A DNA stretch of 64,000 nt from Gordonia prachuapensis (GTDB taxonomy: Bacteria > Actinomycetota > Actinomycetes > Mycobacteriales > Mycobacteriaceae). This document shows, piece after piece, positions 8,691 through 16,491 of the stretch. Below the pieces are notes generated by a model. It searched no databases. It was not told the DNA's origin and worked only from the letters and a program-made list of their open reading frames with translations. Positions within the stretch are counted from its first letter, which is position 1, and each line of letters starts with the position of its first letter. The stretch lies in assembly GCF_036350515.1 (NCBI RefSeq), contig NZ_JAZDUE010000003.1:248001-312000 (forward strand), read 5' to 3'. The position numbers were made by a program, and so were the translations under genes.

Positions 8691-9284
8691 ATGTCCTATC
8701 CACGGGAGAACCTCGCGCCCGGCGAGGAGGTGGTCCTGCATCGCCACCCCCACTGGAAATGCCTGATCGGCCCGTTTCTCCTGTTCCTGGTGGTGACGGC
8801 CGCGGCCGGGTTGCTGGCCGGGGTCATCACCGGCGCACAGATCGGCTCGACGACGCGTCTCGTCCTGTTCATCATCGTCGGCGTCATCTGGCTCGCCGCT
8901 TTCGCCTGGTACTTCGTGCGCCCGCTGGTCTCGTGGGCGTCTACCCACTTCGTCCTCACCGATCGGCGGGTGATCTTCCGCAACGGGATCATCACCCGGT
9001 CCGGGATCGACATCCCGGTGCGGCGCATCAACACCGTCGAGTTCCGGCACGGGCCGATCGATCGGCTGTTGAGGACCGGCACACTCATCATCGAATCGGC
9101 GTCGGACGAACCGTTGGCGTTCGACGACATCCCGCAGGTCGAGCGTGTGCATGCACTGCTGTATCACGAGGTACTCGACGTCGCCGACAACGAGCCGGTC
9201 GCGGGGCAGGCAGACGCCGACGAGGTGCGCGTGCATGCCGACCGCAGGACCGAACGTGGCCACGACGAGGGGGACAGAGGATGA
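8691..9284 (+). CDS. PH-domain (YdbS/DUF304-type) membrane protein
   Basis: 197 residues. Two adjacent membrane helices (~25-47 and ~54-76) are followed by a bacterial PH domain of the bPH_2/DUF304 type: WASTHFVLTDRRVIFRNGIITR and INTVEFRHGPIDRLLRTGTLII are characteristic (T-DRR-I then a basic strand). I recall a similar protein next to birA in M. tuberculosis (Rv3278c). TAAGCT at 8678-8683 is 7 nt from the ATG, so the transcript is probably leaderless; a start 16 codons upstream is less likely. Its stop overlaps the response-regulator start (ATGA), so it is translationally coupled to a two-component system. Function is not known. Confidence 0.8.
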   Translation: MSYPRENLAPGEEVVLHRHPHWKCLIGPFLLFLVVTAAAGLLAGVITGAQIGSTTRLVLFIIVGVIWLAAFAWYFVRPLVSWASTHFVLTDRRVIFRNGIITRSGIDIPVRRINTVEFRHGPIDRLLRTGTLIIESASDEPLAFDDIPQVERVHALLYHEVLDVADNEPVAGQADADEVRVHADRRTERGHDEGDRG

Positions 9285-9955
9285 CCGACGTGCTGCTGGC
9301 CGAGGACGACGCCGCCATCGCGGAGCCGTTGGCCCGGGCGCTCACCAGGGAGGGATACGGCTGCGAGGTCGTGACCGACGGGGCGCAGGCACTCGATCAG
9401 GCCATGGACAGCCGTTTCGAGTTGCTCATCCTCGATCTCGGTCTGCCGGAGATCGACGGTCTCGAGGTGTGCCGTCGGGTGCGGTCGGCACGTCCGGCGC
9501 TGGCGGTGTTGATGCTGACCGCGCGCACCGACGAGGTGGACTTCGTCGTCGGGCTCGACGCGGGCGCCGACGATTACGTCGGCAAACCGTTTCGGCTGGC
9601 CGAGTTGCTGGCACGGGTCCGGGCGCTGCTCCGGCGACAGCAGAGTGCCGACGTGGTGCTCGACGGCGGCGACATCCAGCTCGACACCCGCGGACGCCGG
9701 GTCCTCGTCGACGGTGAGGACCTGGTGCTGGCAAACCGCGAGTTCGATCTGCTGCGGTTCCTCATGGAGCGGTCGGGCCAGGTCGTGAGCCGCGACGAGA
9801 TCCTCACCGAGGTGTGGGGCTCGGCGGATCTGCGCTCGTCGAAGACGTTGGACATGCACATCTCGTGGTTGCGACGCAAGATCGGCGACGACCAGCACGA
9901 CCGGCCGCGCCACATCGTCACCGTGCGCGGCGTCGGCTTCCGATTCGATCCCTGA
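9281..9955 (+). CDS. OmpR/PhoB-family response regulator
   Basis: 224 residues. The receiver domain (1-~115) has the acidic pair EDD at 8-10, phospho-acceptor Asp52 in LILDLGLPEIDG, Thr80 and Lys102 in GKPF. The C-terminal winged helix (~125-222) ends RHIVTVRGVGFRF, the usual PhoB-family ending. The start is fixed by a 4-bp ATGA overlap with the PH-domain gene. The partner kinase follows 21 bp later on the same strand. Its regulon cannot be told from the sequence. Confidence 0.93.
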   Translation: MTDVLLAEDDAAIAEPLARALTREGYGCEVVTDGAQALDQAMDSRFELLILDLGLPEIDGLEVCRRVRSARPALAVLMLTARTDEVDFVVGLDAGADDYVGKPFRLAELLARVRALLRRQQSADVVLDGGDIQLDTRGRRVLVDGEDLVLANREFDLLRFLMERSGQVVSRDEILTEVWGSADLRSSKTLDMHISWLRRKIGDDQHDRPRHIVTVRGVGFRFDP

Positions 9956-9976
9956 CGCCCGCCCGGGATCTCGACG

Positions 9977-11320
9977 ATGCGCCGCCGGATACTGAACACG
10001 ATGATCGCCATGTGTGTGGCGGTCGGCCTTCTGCTGGGCATCCCGCTGAGCGTGATCGCGTGGTGGTGGGTGTCCGACAATGCGCATCAGACCCTCGACA
10101 GCCGGTTGAAACTGATCTCCGATCAACTCATCCGGCAGGAGGGGGCCGAGGGCACGGTGCCGCCGGGCGAGCTCGACATCGACGCCTTCCGTCTGCTGAT
10201 CCCCGAGGACGGTCGGCTGACGGTGCGCTACCCGGTGGACGGCGGGTCCGACGCCATGGTGGTGATCGGCGACCGCATCGAGGGGGCGACGATGGGTGAC
10301 TCGATCGGTCTCGGCAACGCGGGGTCGCTGCTGCTGGAGATCCCACTCGATCAGGTGCGCGACGACCAGGTCGCGGCCGTCGGGATCGTGCTGGTGGTGG
10401 TCGCGAGTTCGATCGTCGCCGGCACGATCGTCGCGGCCGTCACCGCGGGCCGGATCGCGGACCCGCTCATCGATCTCGCCGACCGGGCCGCGGCGATGGC
10501 CAAGGGTGATTTCCGGTCGGAATGGAAGTCCTACGGCATCGGCGAACTCGACCGGGTGTCCCGGGCGCTCGGCGACGCGAACGCGGAGATCGCGTTGCGG
10601 CTCGAGCGTGAGGGCGAGATCGTCGGCGACGTGTCCCATCAACTGCGCAGCCGGCTCACCGCCATCCAGCTGCGCCTCGACGAGTTGTCGATGCACCCTG
10701 ATCCCTCGGTCGTCGAGGAGGCCGAGGCCGCCCTCGAGCAGGTCGAACGGCTCTCCCGGGAACTCGACGAGATGGTCGCGGCCTCCCGCAACGACCCGGC
10801 CGTACCCACCGACATCGACGTCAGAGAGATGGTGCACACCCTGATCGGGGATTTCCGGACGTCGTTCGACGCGGCGGGCAGGACGATATCCACGGGTTTC
10901 GACGGCCGGTCCGTCGCGGTGAGCGCGCGGCCAGGACGGCTCCGTGAGGCCATGAGCGTGCTCGTCGACAACGCCCTGCAGCACGGGCGGGGGACCTGCC
11001 ACATCCAGGTCGACGACCTGCCGTCGGGCGACATGCTGCGGGTATCGGTGTCCGACGAGGGCGACGGAGTCCCGGACGAGTTGGTCTCGCACATCTTCCG
11101 GCGCGGGTTCTCCGCCGGGCGCGGCAACGGGGTCGGTCTGTCACTGGCCCGTGCGCTCGTCGAGGCCGACGGTGGCCGGCTCGAGCTCACCTCTCGGCGG
11201 CCTGCGCTCTTCTCCCTGGTGATCCCGTCAACGTTGGGTCGTCGGGCGCCCGGCCAGGACGTCCAGCCCGCCGACGAGCCGGGCCCCGGCGTCAGGCATG
11301 ACCGAGTTCCTCATCGGTGA
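9977..11320 (+). CDS. Sensor histidine kinase
   Basis: 447 residues. Membrane helix 1 (~8-31), an extracytoplasmic sensor of ~100 residues (32-131), helix 2 (~133-156), HAMP (~157-205), a dimerisation/phosphotransfer helix with His221 in GDVSHQLRSRLTA, and an ATPase domain: N box VLVDNALQHG, G1 DEGDGVP and G2 GRGNGVGLSLARALVEADGG. It pairs with the adjacent response regulator. Its last 29 bp overlap the 3' end of the convergent gtrA gene, and the C-terminal ~30 residues past the catalytic domain look like unstructured read-out. The sensor domain has no motif I recognise. Confidence 0.92.
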   Translation: MRRRILNTMIAMCVAVGLLLGIPLSVIAWWWVSDNAHQTLDSRLKLISDQLIRQEGAEGTVPPGELDIDAFRLLIPEDGRLTVRYPVDGGSDAMVVIGDRIEGATMGDSIGLGNAGSLLLEIPLDQVRDDQVAAVGIVLVVVASSIVAGTIVAAVTAGRIADPLIDLADRAAAMAKGDFRSEWKSYGIGELDRVSRALGDANAEIALRLEREGEIVGDVSHQLRSRLTAIQLRLDELSMHPDPSVVEEAEAALEQVERLSRELDEMVAASRNDPAVPTDIDVREMVHTLIGDFRTSFDAAGRTISTGFDGRSVAVSARPGRLREAMSVLVDNALQHGRGTCHIQVDDLPSGDMLRVSVSDEGDGVPDELVSHIFRRGFSAGRGNGVGLSLARALVEADGGRLELTSRRPALFSLVIPSTLGRRAPGQDVQPADEPGPGVRHDRVPHR

Positions 11321-11852
11321 GTTCCTCGAGCGTCGGATGCAGGTCCGTGGAGCCGGCGTCGCCGCCCCGCAGCTGCTCCACCGGGAAGGCGAACTTGCGC
11401 AGCGCCCAGAAGCGGAACCCCATCTGCAGGAGATTGCCGATCAGGAACCCCAAAATGAAGTCGACGACGACGAGTTCGGTGACCGTGAGGTTGCTACGCA
11501 GGTCGAACACGTTGTTGGCGACCCACAGTGGTGCCGCGGCAAGGATCACCCCGATGCCGCTGATCGCGAAGAAGATCAGCGCCTCGTGGTGCCGTTCGCG
11601 GCCGCCGCGGTTCTTGAACGCCCACTCGCGATTGAGGATGTAGCTCAGGATGGTGGCCAGCACGCCCGAGATGACGCGCGCGACCACCGGCTTCGGTTCG
11701 AGCACGGTGAAGGTGAGTGTGTAGAAGATCACCAGGTCGAAGACGAATGTGGTGCCGCCGACGAGAGCGAACTTGATCAGTTCGTGGTGTTGCATCGCGA
11801 GCCGACGAACCGGCTCGGGAAGTCGAGCGACCAGCTCGTCGATGAAGGGCAC
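11292..11852 (-). CDS. GtrA-family flippase-like membrane protein
   Basis: 186 residues from GTG 11852. Four hydrophobic segments (~27-50, 56-73, 91-112, 124-145) form a GtrA domain, with the hallmark KFALVGGTTFVFDLVIFYTL and ILNREWAFKNRG. GtrA proteins are thought to move polyprenyl-phosphate-linked sugars across the membrane; in mycobacteria one contributes to arabinogalactan decoration (established for Rv3789, not for this paralogue). TACAAT lies 8 nt before the GTG with no ribosome binding site. It diverges from purK and its end overlaps the kinase gene by 29 bp. A shorter start at Met20 is possible. Confidence 0.85.
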   Translation of the reverse strand: MPFIDELVARLPEPVRRLAMQHHELIKFALVGGTTFVFDLVIFYTLTFTVLEPKPVVARVISGVLATILSYILNREWAFKNRGGRERHHEALIFFAISGIGVILAAAPLWVANNVFDLRSNLTVTELVVVDFILGFLIGNLLQMGFRFWALRKFAFPVEQLRGGDAGSTDLHPTLEELTDEELGHA

Positions 11853-11939
11853 AAGGACCGATTGTACGAAACAAAACCGAACGGTAACTTCGGCGGTCGG
11901 TCGTGCACATGACGAAGCGGCCGTGCCACGATGATCGGC

Positions 11940-13148
11940 GTGACGATCAGCATGCCCACGGTGACCATGATCGGCGGTGGTCAGCTCGCCCGGATGACCC
12001 ATCAGGCGGCCATCGCGCTCGGGCAGTGTCTCCGTGTCCTCGCCGCGAGCGAGTCCGATCCCGCCGCGCAGGTCAGCGCCGACGTCGTCCTGGGCTCCCA
12101 CGACGAACTCGACGATCTGCGGCGGGCGGCCGCGGGTGCCGTGGCACTCACCTTCGATCACGAGGGTGTCCCGCTGGAGCACCTCCGGGCGCTGGAGGCA
12201 GAGGGCGTCACGATCCGGCCGCCGTCGTCGGCGCTGCACTTCGCGCAGGACAAACTCGCGATGCGGACGCGCCTGGCCGAACTGGGCCTGCCGGTGCCGG
12301 ACTTCGCCGACCTGACCGGGGATGTCGCGCAGGCGCGTACCAGGTTCGTGGAGTTCGGTGAGAACCACGACTGGCACATCGTGCTCAAGACGATTCGCGG
12401 GGGATACGACGGCCGCGGGGTATGGCTGCTGCGCGATCGCGACGAGGCTCTCGCGGTGTTCGACGAGACCGCCGGCGGCGGGCCAGGGCTGATCGCCGAA
12501 CAGATGGTCCCGATGCGCCGCGAATTGTCGGCGATGATCGCCCGTTCGCCGTTCGGCCAGGGTGGCGCATGGCCGGTGGTCGAGACGGTGCAACGCAACG
12601 GTCAGTGTGCAGTGGTGCTCGCGCCGGCTCCCGATCTCACCGACGACGTCGCCGAACAGGCCCAGCAGATGGCGCTGCGGCTCGCCGAGGCCCTCGGGGT
12701 CGTCGGCGTGATGGCGATGGAGCTGTTCGAGACGACCGATGGCGCGCTGTTGGTGAACGAACTCGCGATGCGTCCGCACAACAGCGGACACTGGACGATG
12801 GACGGTGCGGTGACCTCGCAGTTCGAGCAGCATCTGCGCGCGGTGCTGGACTACCCGCTGGGGGACACCGCGCCGCGGGCCCCGATCACCGTGATGGCGA
12901 ACATCCTGGGAGCCGAAGTGGCGCCGGAGATGTCGATGGACGAGCGGCTGCACCACCTGATGGCCCGCATGCCCGACGCGAAGGTCCATCTGTACGGTAA
13001 AGGCGAACGTCCCGATCGTAAGATCGGTCACGTCAACATCGTCGGCAGCGGCGATGATTCTCCTGCGACGGTCCGGGAGCGCGCCGAACGTGCCGCGCAC
13101 TGGATGTCGCACGCCGAGTGGACCGATGGATGGGATGCGCACGCATGA
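11940..13148 (+). CDS. purK: N5-carboxyaminoimidazole ribonucleotide synthase
   Basis: About 402 residues. ATP-grasp enzyme of purine synthesis: converts AIR, bicarbonate and ATP to N5-CAIR. The N terminus TVTMIGGGQLARM is the PurK nucleotide-fold start, KTIRGGYDGRGVWL is the ATP-grasp glycine loop, and LLVNELAMRPHNSGHWTMD is the PurK signature. Three starts are possible: ATG 11931, GTG 11940 and ATG 11952. GTG 11940 has CACGAT 7 nt upstream, matching the leaderless layout of neighbouring genes. It is followed by purE with a 4-bp overlap, so the two consecutive enzymes are coupled. Confidence 0.93.
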   Translation: MTISMPTVTMIGGGQLARMTHQAAIALGQCLRVLAASESDPAAQVSADVVLGSHDELDDLRRAAAGAVALTFDHEGVPLEHLRALEAEGVTIRPPSSALHFAQDKLAMRTRLAELGLPVPDFADLTGDVAQARTRFVEFGENHDWHIVLKTIRGGYDGRGVWLLRDRDEALAVFDETAGGGPGLIAEQMVPMRRELSAMIARSPFGQGGAWPVVETVQRNGQCAVVLAPAPDLTDDVAEQAQQMALRLAEALGVVGVMAMELFETTDGALLVNELAMRPHNSGHWTMDGAVTSQFEQHLRAVLDYPLGDTAPRAPITVMANILGAEVAPEMSMDERLHHLMARMPDAKVHLYGKGERPDRKIGHVNIVGSGDDSPATVRERAERAAHWMSHAEWTDGWDAHA

Positions 13149-13690
13149 CCGAAACCGAGATCGTCGACTCCGGGCACGCCGAGCCGGGCCGGCCACGTGT
13201 CGGATTGATCATGGGCAGCGATTCCGACTGGCCGACAATGGAAGCCGCCGCCGAGGCCCTCGCCGAGTTCGAGGTGCCGTTCGAGGTCGGTGTCGTGTCG
13301 GCGCACCGCACACCGCAACGCATGCTGGACTACGCGTCCGGTGCTGCGGCCCGGGGGATCTCGGTCATCATCGCCGGTGCCGGTGGCGCCGCGCATCTTC
13401 CCGGCATGGTCGCGTCGGCGACGCCGTTGCCGGTGATCGGTGTGCCGGTGCAGTTGCGGACCCTCGACGGCCTCGACTCGCTGCTGTCGATCGTGCAGAT
13501 GCCGGCCGGCGTTCCGGTGGCGACGGTGTCCATCGGCGGCGCGCGCAACGCGGGCCTGCTCGCGGTTCGCATCCTGGCCTCGTCGGACGCCGATCTCCGT
13601 TCTCGCATGGAGGATTTCCAGCAGGGGCTGGAGGCGATGGTGCTCGAGAAGGACGAGGCACTGCGGAAGAAGCTGCTCGGCGACGACTGA
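13145..13690 (+). CDS. purE: N5-CAIR mutase, class I PurE
   Basis: 181 residues from the ATG that overlaps the purK stop (ATGA). GLIMGSDSDWPTM binds the substrate phosphate and SAHRTPQRM contains the catalytic His; IIAGAGGAAHLPGM and GVPVQLRTLDGLDSL complete the octameric PurE core. It converts N5-CAIR from PurK into CAIR. The presence of both genes shows the bacterial two-step route. Confidence 0.95.
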   Translation: MTETEIVDSGHAEPGRPRVGLIMGSDSDWPTMEAAAEALAEFEVPFEVGVVSAHRTPQRMLDYASGAAARGISVIIAGAGGAAHLPGMVASATPLPVIGVPVQLRTLDGLDSLLSIVQMPAGVPVATVSIGGARNAGLLAVRILASSDADLRSRMEDFQQGLEAMVLEKDEALRKKLLGDD

Positions 13691-13758
13691 CCGTCGGCCG
13701 TCCCGGCGCGCCTTCTTCACGTTCTTCCCCCGGAAATCGGTTCCTCCGCCCGAAGTAG

Positions 13759-14448
13759 ATGGAGGACGAAACGATTAGTGGGGGAGAAACTCTCGGGTTT
13801 GAGGACTGGTCGAGCAGTGGGGTGAGAGTGCGCGCGATCGAGATGGCTGCGGCCGAGCGGCGTGAGCTGGGCGAACTGTTGGCGAACCTGTCCGACGACG
13901 AGTGGCACGGACCCACCCTGTGCCCCGGATGGACGGTGCGGGATGTCGTCGCACACCTGGTGGGATATCTGGACCGCTCCCAGTGGTCCTACCCGGGTGC
14001 GATGCTGCGCCAACGCTTCTCGCTGCACGGCCTCAACGCCGACGACGTCGCAGCCGCCACCGGGATCGGCAGCGAGAGCCTGCTCGCGCAGGTGCGCTTG
14101 GGCACACCGCCGAACGGAGTCGGTGCAGTCCTCGGCGGACGCATCACGCTGGTGGAGTGCATGATCCACCGAGAGGACATCGCGGCTCCGCTCGGCATCG
14201 AGCGGAGCGTACCTCCCGAAAGGCTGTGCGTGTCGCTCGACTTCGTCCGGATCGCACCGCTGATCCGTGGGGCATGGACGACCCGCGGTGTCCGCCTTGT
14301 CGCAACCGATCTCGACTGGTCCGCGGGCCGAGGACCGGAAGTCCGTGGTCCCGCGATGTCACTGCTGCTGGCAATGGCGCGTCGCCCACACGCGCTGACC
14401 ACCCTCTCGGGTCCCGGCGTCGCCCGCCTCGACCGACGACTCGCCTGA
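13759..14448 (+). CDS. Maleylpyruvate-isomerase-family (DinB-like, MDMPI) protein
   Basis: 229 residues from ATG 13759. LCPGWTVRDVVAHLVGYLDRSQW is the MDMPI/TIGR03083 N-terminal helix pair with the metal-ligand His (AHL), and LVECMIHREDIAAPLG carries the second His-x-x-Asp. Such proteins are metal-dependent, mycothiol-linked isomerases or transferases; most family members in actinobacteria are uncharacterised. No ribosome binding site is visible at 13759. A GTG at 13822 would remove 21 non-conserved residues and may be the true start. It ends 4 bp from the convergent hydrolase gene. Confidence 0.75.
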   Translation: MEDETISGGETLGFEDWSSSGVRVRAIEMAAAERRELGELLANLSDDEWHGPTLCPGWTVRDVVAHLVGYLDRSQWSYPGAMLRQRFSLHGLNADDVAAATGIGSESLLAQVRLGTPPNGVGAVLGGRITLVECMIHREDIAAPLGIERSVPPERLCVSLDFVRIAPLIRGAWTTRGVRLVATDLDWSAGRGPEVRGPAMSLLLAMARRPHALTTLSGPGVARLDRRLA

Positions 14449-14452
14449 CCTG

Positions 14453-15271
14453 TCAGCCCAACAACTTCTTCGCCAGGAAGTCGAGCACCTGCTCGCGGGC
14501 GTCGTAGGTCGCCTCACCGGGCTCGTCGATCAGATCCTCGGTCAGCACCGAATGCGGTTGCGGGAACGCCGAATCAGGGTTCTGGGCGGCGTCGGGGAGT
14601 TCGACGGCTAGGAACGCGTCGCCGAGTTGTTCGCGCAGGTACTCGAACCGGATGCGCGGTGAGAGTCGGTCGCCGGCGAACCGCAGGCCCATCACTTCCA
14701 GTCCCGCCGCGCACCGACTCTTCACTCGCGCGAGGTCGGCATCGGACAGATCGATGGATCGGTTGCGTGACCCGATGACGCCGAACGGCAGCGACGGCTG
14801 CGACAGCACGGGCGCAAGCAGGCGGTCGTCGGTGGCCATTGCGAGGGCGAAGCCACCCGTGAAGCACATGCCGACCGCGCCCACGCCCGAACCGCCACAC
14901 CGCTCGTGCTCCTCGGCGGCGAGACCCCGCAACCAGTCGGCGACCGGAGACGTCTTGCCGGTGGCCAGCACGGTGAACTCCCGGCTGATGCATGCCCGCG
15001 AGATCGACTCGGTCATGTAGCGGGCGGCCCCGACGCGGCCCAGGTTGTCCGGTCGCGGGTCCCGCCCGTCGACACCGAACAGCGAGGGCATCACCGCGGT
15101 CAGTCCGCGCCCGGCGACCTTGCGGGCGAAGTCGGCCACTTTCGGGCTGATACCGGGCATCTCGGCGATGACGACGACCGCCGGGCCCTCACCCTTCGAC
15201 CAGACGCGCCGGGTGGCAGTCCCGACGGTGACATCGCGACAGGAGAAATCGTCGAGGGCGTCATCGGCCAC
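14453..15271 (-). CDS. Dienelactone-hydrolase-family hydrolase
   Basis: 272 residues. The nucleophile is Cys in GAVGMCFTGGFALAMA (~137-152), as in carboxymethylenebutenolidases, and not the Ser of ordinary lipases. The N-terminal half has VVVIAEMPGISPKVADFARKVAGRGL, matching the DLH oxyanion-hole strand. It may open lactone or ester rings; the substrate is unknown. GTG start, 6 bp after the stop of the Ddn-like gene, so the two form an operon. Confidence 0.8.
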   Translation of the reverse strand: MADDALDDFSCRDVTVGTATRRVWSKGEGPAVVVIAEMPGISPKVADFARKVAGRGLTAVMPSLFGVDGRDPRPDNLGRVGAARYMTESISRACISREFTVLATGKTSPVADWLRGLAAEEHERCGGSGVGAVGMCFTGGFALAMATDDRLLAPVLSQPSLPFGVIGSRNRSIDLSDADLARVKSRCAAGLEVMGLRFAGDRLSPRIRFEYLREQLGDAFLAVELPDAAQNPDSAFPQPHSVLTEDLIDEPGEATYDAREQVLDFLAKKLLG

Positions 15272-15277
15272 GGCGAG

Positions 15278-15652
15278 TCAGCCCTCCACGATCGTGCCGA
15301 TGAGAACCGAGTCGAACATCCGGGCCGGCAGACGCGCACCGGAGGCGACGTCGGGGGAGTCGGAAGGAACGATACGAGGGCGGACGACTGTGTAGTGCTT
15401 GGACTTTCGCACCACGCCGAACTGGCCGGCGGCCGTGACGTTGCGCACCCAGTCGGTGTGGCGCCCGTAGGTCAGCACGATCGAGATCCGATCATCGTCC
15501 ACCCAGGCCAACACCGGAATCGAGTACGAGTTCCCGGTTTTGCGCCCCACGTGCTCGATCATCGCCCAGGGCGCCAGGCGCGGAGCCCACTGGCGTTGGA
15601 TGGGGTTACCGACAGCCTTGTTGAATCGGGTTACCGCTCTGGGGATCTTCAT
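15278..15652 (-). CDS. Ddn-like F420-dependent nitroreductase-family protein
   Basis: 124 residues. MIEHVGRKTGNSYSIPVLAWVDDDRI is the typical deazaflavin (F420H2)-dependent nitroreductase (Ddn/DUF385) entry with the GRKTG motif, and DWVRNVTAAGQ follows. These split-barrel proteins reduce quinones, fatty acids or nitro compounds with F420H2; some bind other ligands. Start at ATG 15652; an open frame continues far upstream without conserved sequence. It is paired with a DLH-family hydrolase 6 bp downstream. Confidence 0.8.
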   Translation of the reverse strand: MKIPRAVTRFNKAVGNPIQRQWAPRLAPWAMIEHVGRKTGNSYSIPVLAWVDDDRISIVLTYGRHTDWVRNVTAAGQFGVVRKSKHYTVVRPRIVPSDSPDVASGARLPARMFDSVLIGTIVEG

Positions 15653-15753
15653 GGTTTCGAGGATGCCGTACCGCGGCCGGTTTCGGGAGGGGGTGTTCGG
15701 AGGAATCCGCGTCGGACGGGGTGACCGCACATCGTCGTCGATCCAGACGAGCG

Positions 15754-16491
15754 TCAATACAGCGAGATCGTCGCCCGCTCGGTGTCCGCGACCCCCGCGA
15801 GGCGGTCCTCGGCGGGATTGGTCACCGCAACCAACGACGCCCCGACCACCAACGGGGCGAGCAGGTTCGCGATGACGCCCGCGGAGTCGTGCCAGGGGCG
15901 CGCGGAGAGCACGCGGGCACCCGCGACGATGTCGTCGGCGCCGGCGGCATCGCGCGCGGCGGCGAGCACCGTGTCCGTGGACTCGCCGTCGAGCACCGGT
16001 CCGGTCGGCGTCTGCGACGGCGAGTACTGATCGCCGTGCACCCGGACAGCGGTCGCGAAGTCGGTCACGCCGACGGGGAGGTCGCGGACCCCCATCGCGA
16101 ACGGGTCGAGCGATGCGACGAGGAGTTCGTCGACGCCGTCGTGATCGTCGATGCGGCCGGCGGATGTGATCGCCGCGCCGAGACCGGTCGGGTCGATCGC
16201 GGTGGCGTCGCCGTCGGGCCCGGGCAGCCGCACATGAGCTCCGGCCCACCATGCCCCGAGCAGGATGGCCGCCGTCTGCCAGTGCTCGGGCAGATCGACC
16301 AGGACCTCATCGCCCGGACCGAGTCCGAGTTCGTCGACGAAGAAGTTGGCCGACTTGGCCGCCCAATTGCCCAGCGTCGCACCGGAGAGTTCGGTGCGTT
16401 CGCCGGTGGCGTGGTCGTAGTAGGTCAGCAGCGGCTGCGACCAATCCGTGACGGCGGCGAAGACCGCACCCGTGATCGTGTCCGATGACAT
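15754..16491 (-). CDS. TIGR03089-family protein (acyl-CoA-synthetase N-domain-like)
   Basis: 245 residues from ATG 16491, which shares one base with the stop of the LCP gene (TGATG), so translation is coupled. A start 4 codons upstream is possible. LTYYDHATGERTELSGATLGNWAAKSANFFVDELGLGPGDEVLVDLPEHWQ resembles the N-terminal subdomain of AMP-binding enzymes, but the ATP-binding and C-terminal domains are absent. The same gene pair (LCP plus TIGR03089) is familiar from M. tuberculosis Rv3267-Rv3268. Function unknown; the missing catalytic part argues against an acyl-CoA ligase. Confidence 0.85.
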   Translation of the reverse strand: MSSDTITGAVFAAVTDWSQPLLTYYDHATGERTELSGATLGNWAAKSANFFVDELGLGPGDEVLVDLPEHWQTAAILLGAWWAGAHVRLPGPDGDATAIDPTGLGAAITSAGRIDDHDGVDELLVASLDPFAMGVRDLPVGVTDFATAVRVHGDQYSPSQTPTGPVLDGESTDTVLAAARDAAGADDIVAGARVLSARPWHDSAGVIANLLAPLVVGASLVAVTNPAEDRLAGVADTERATISLY

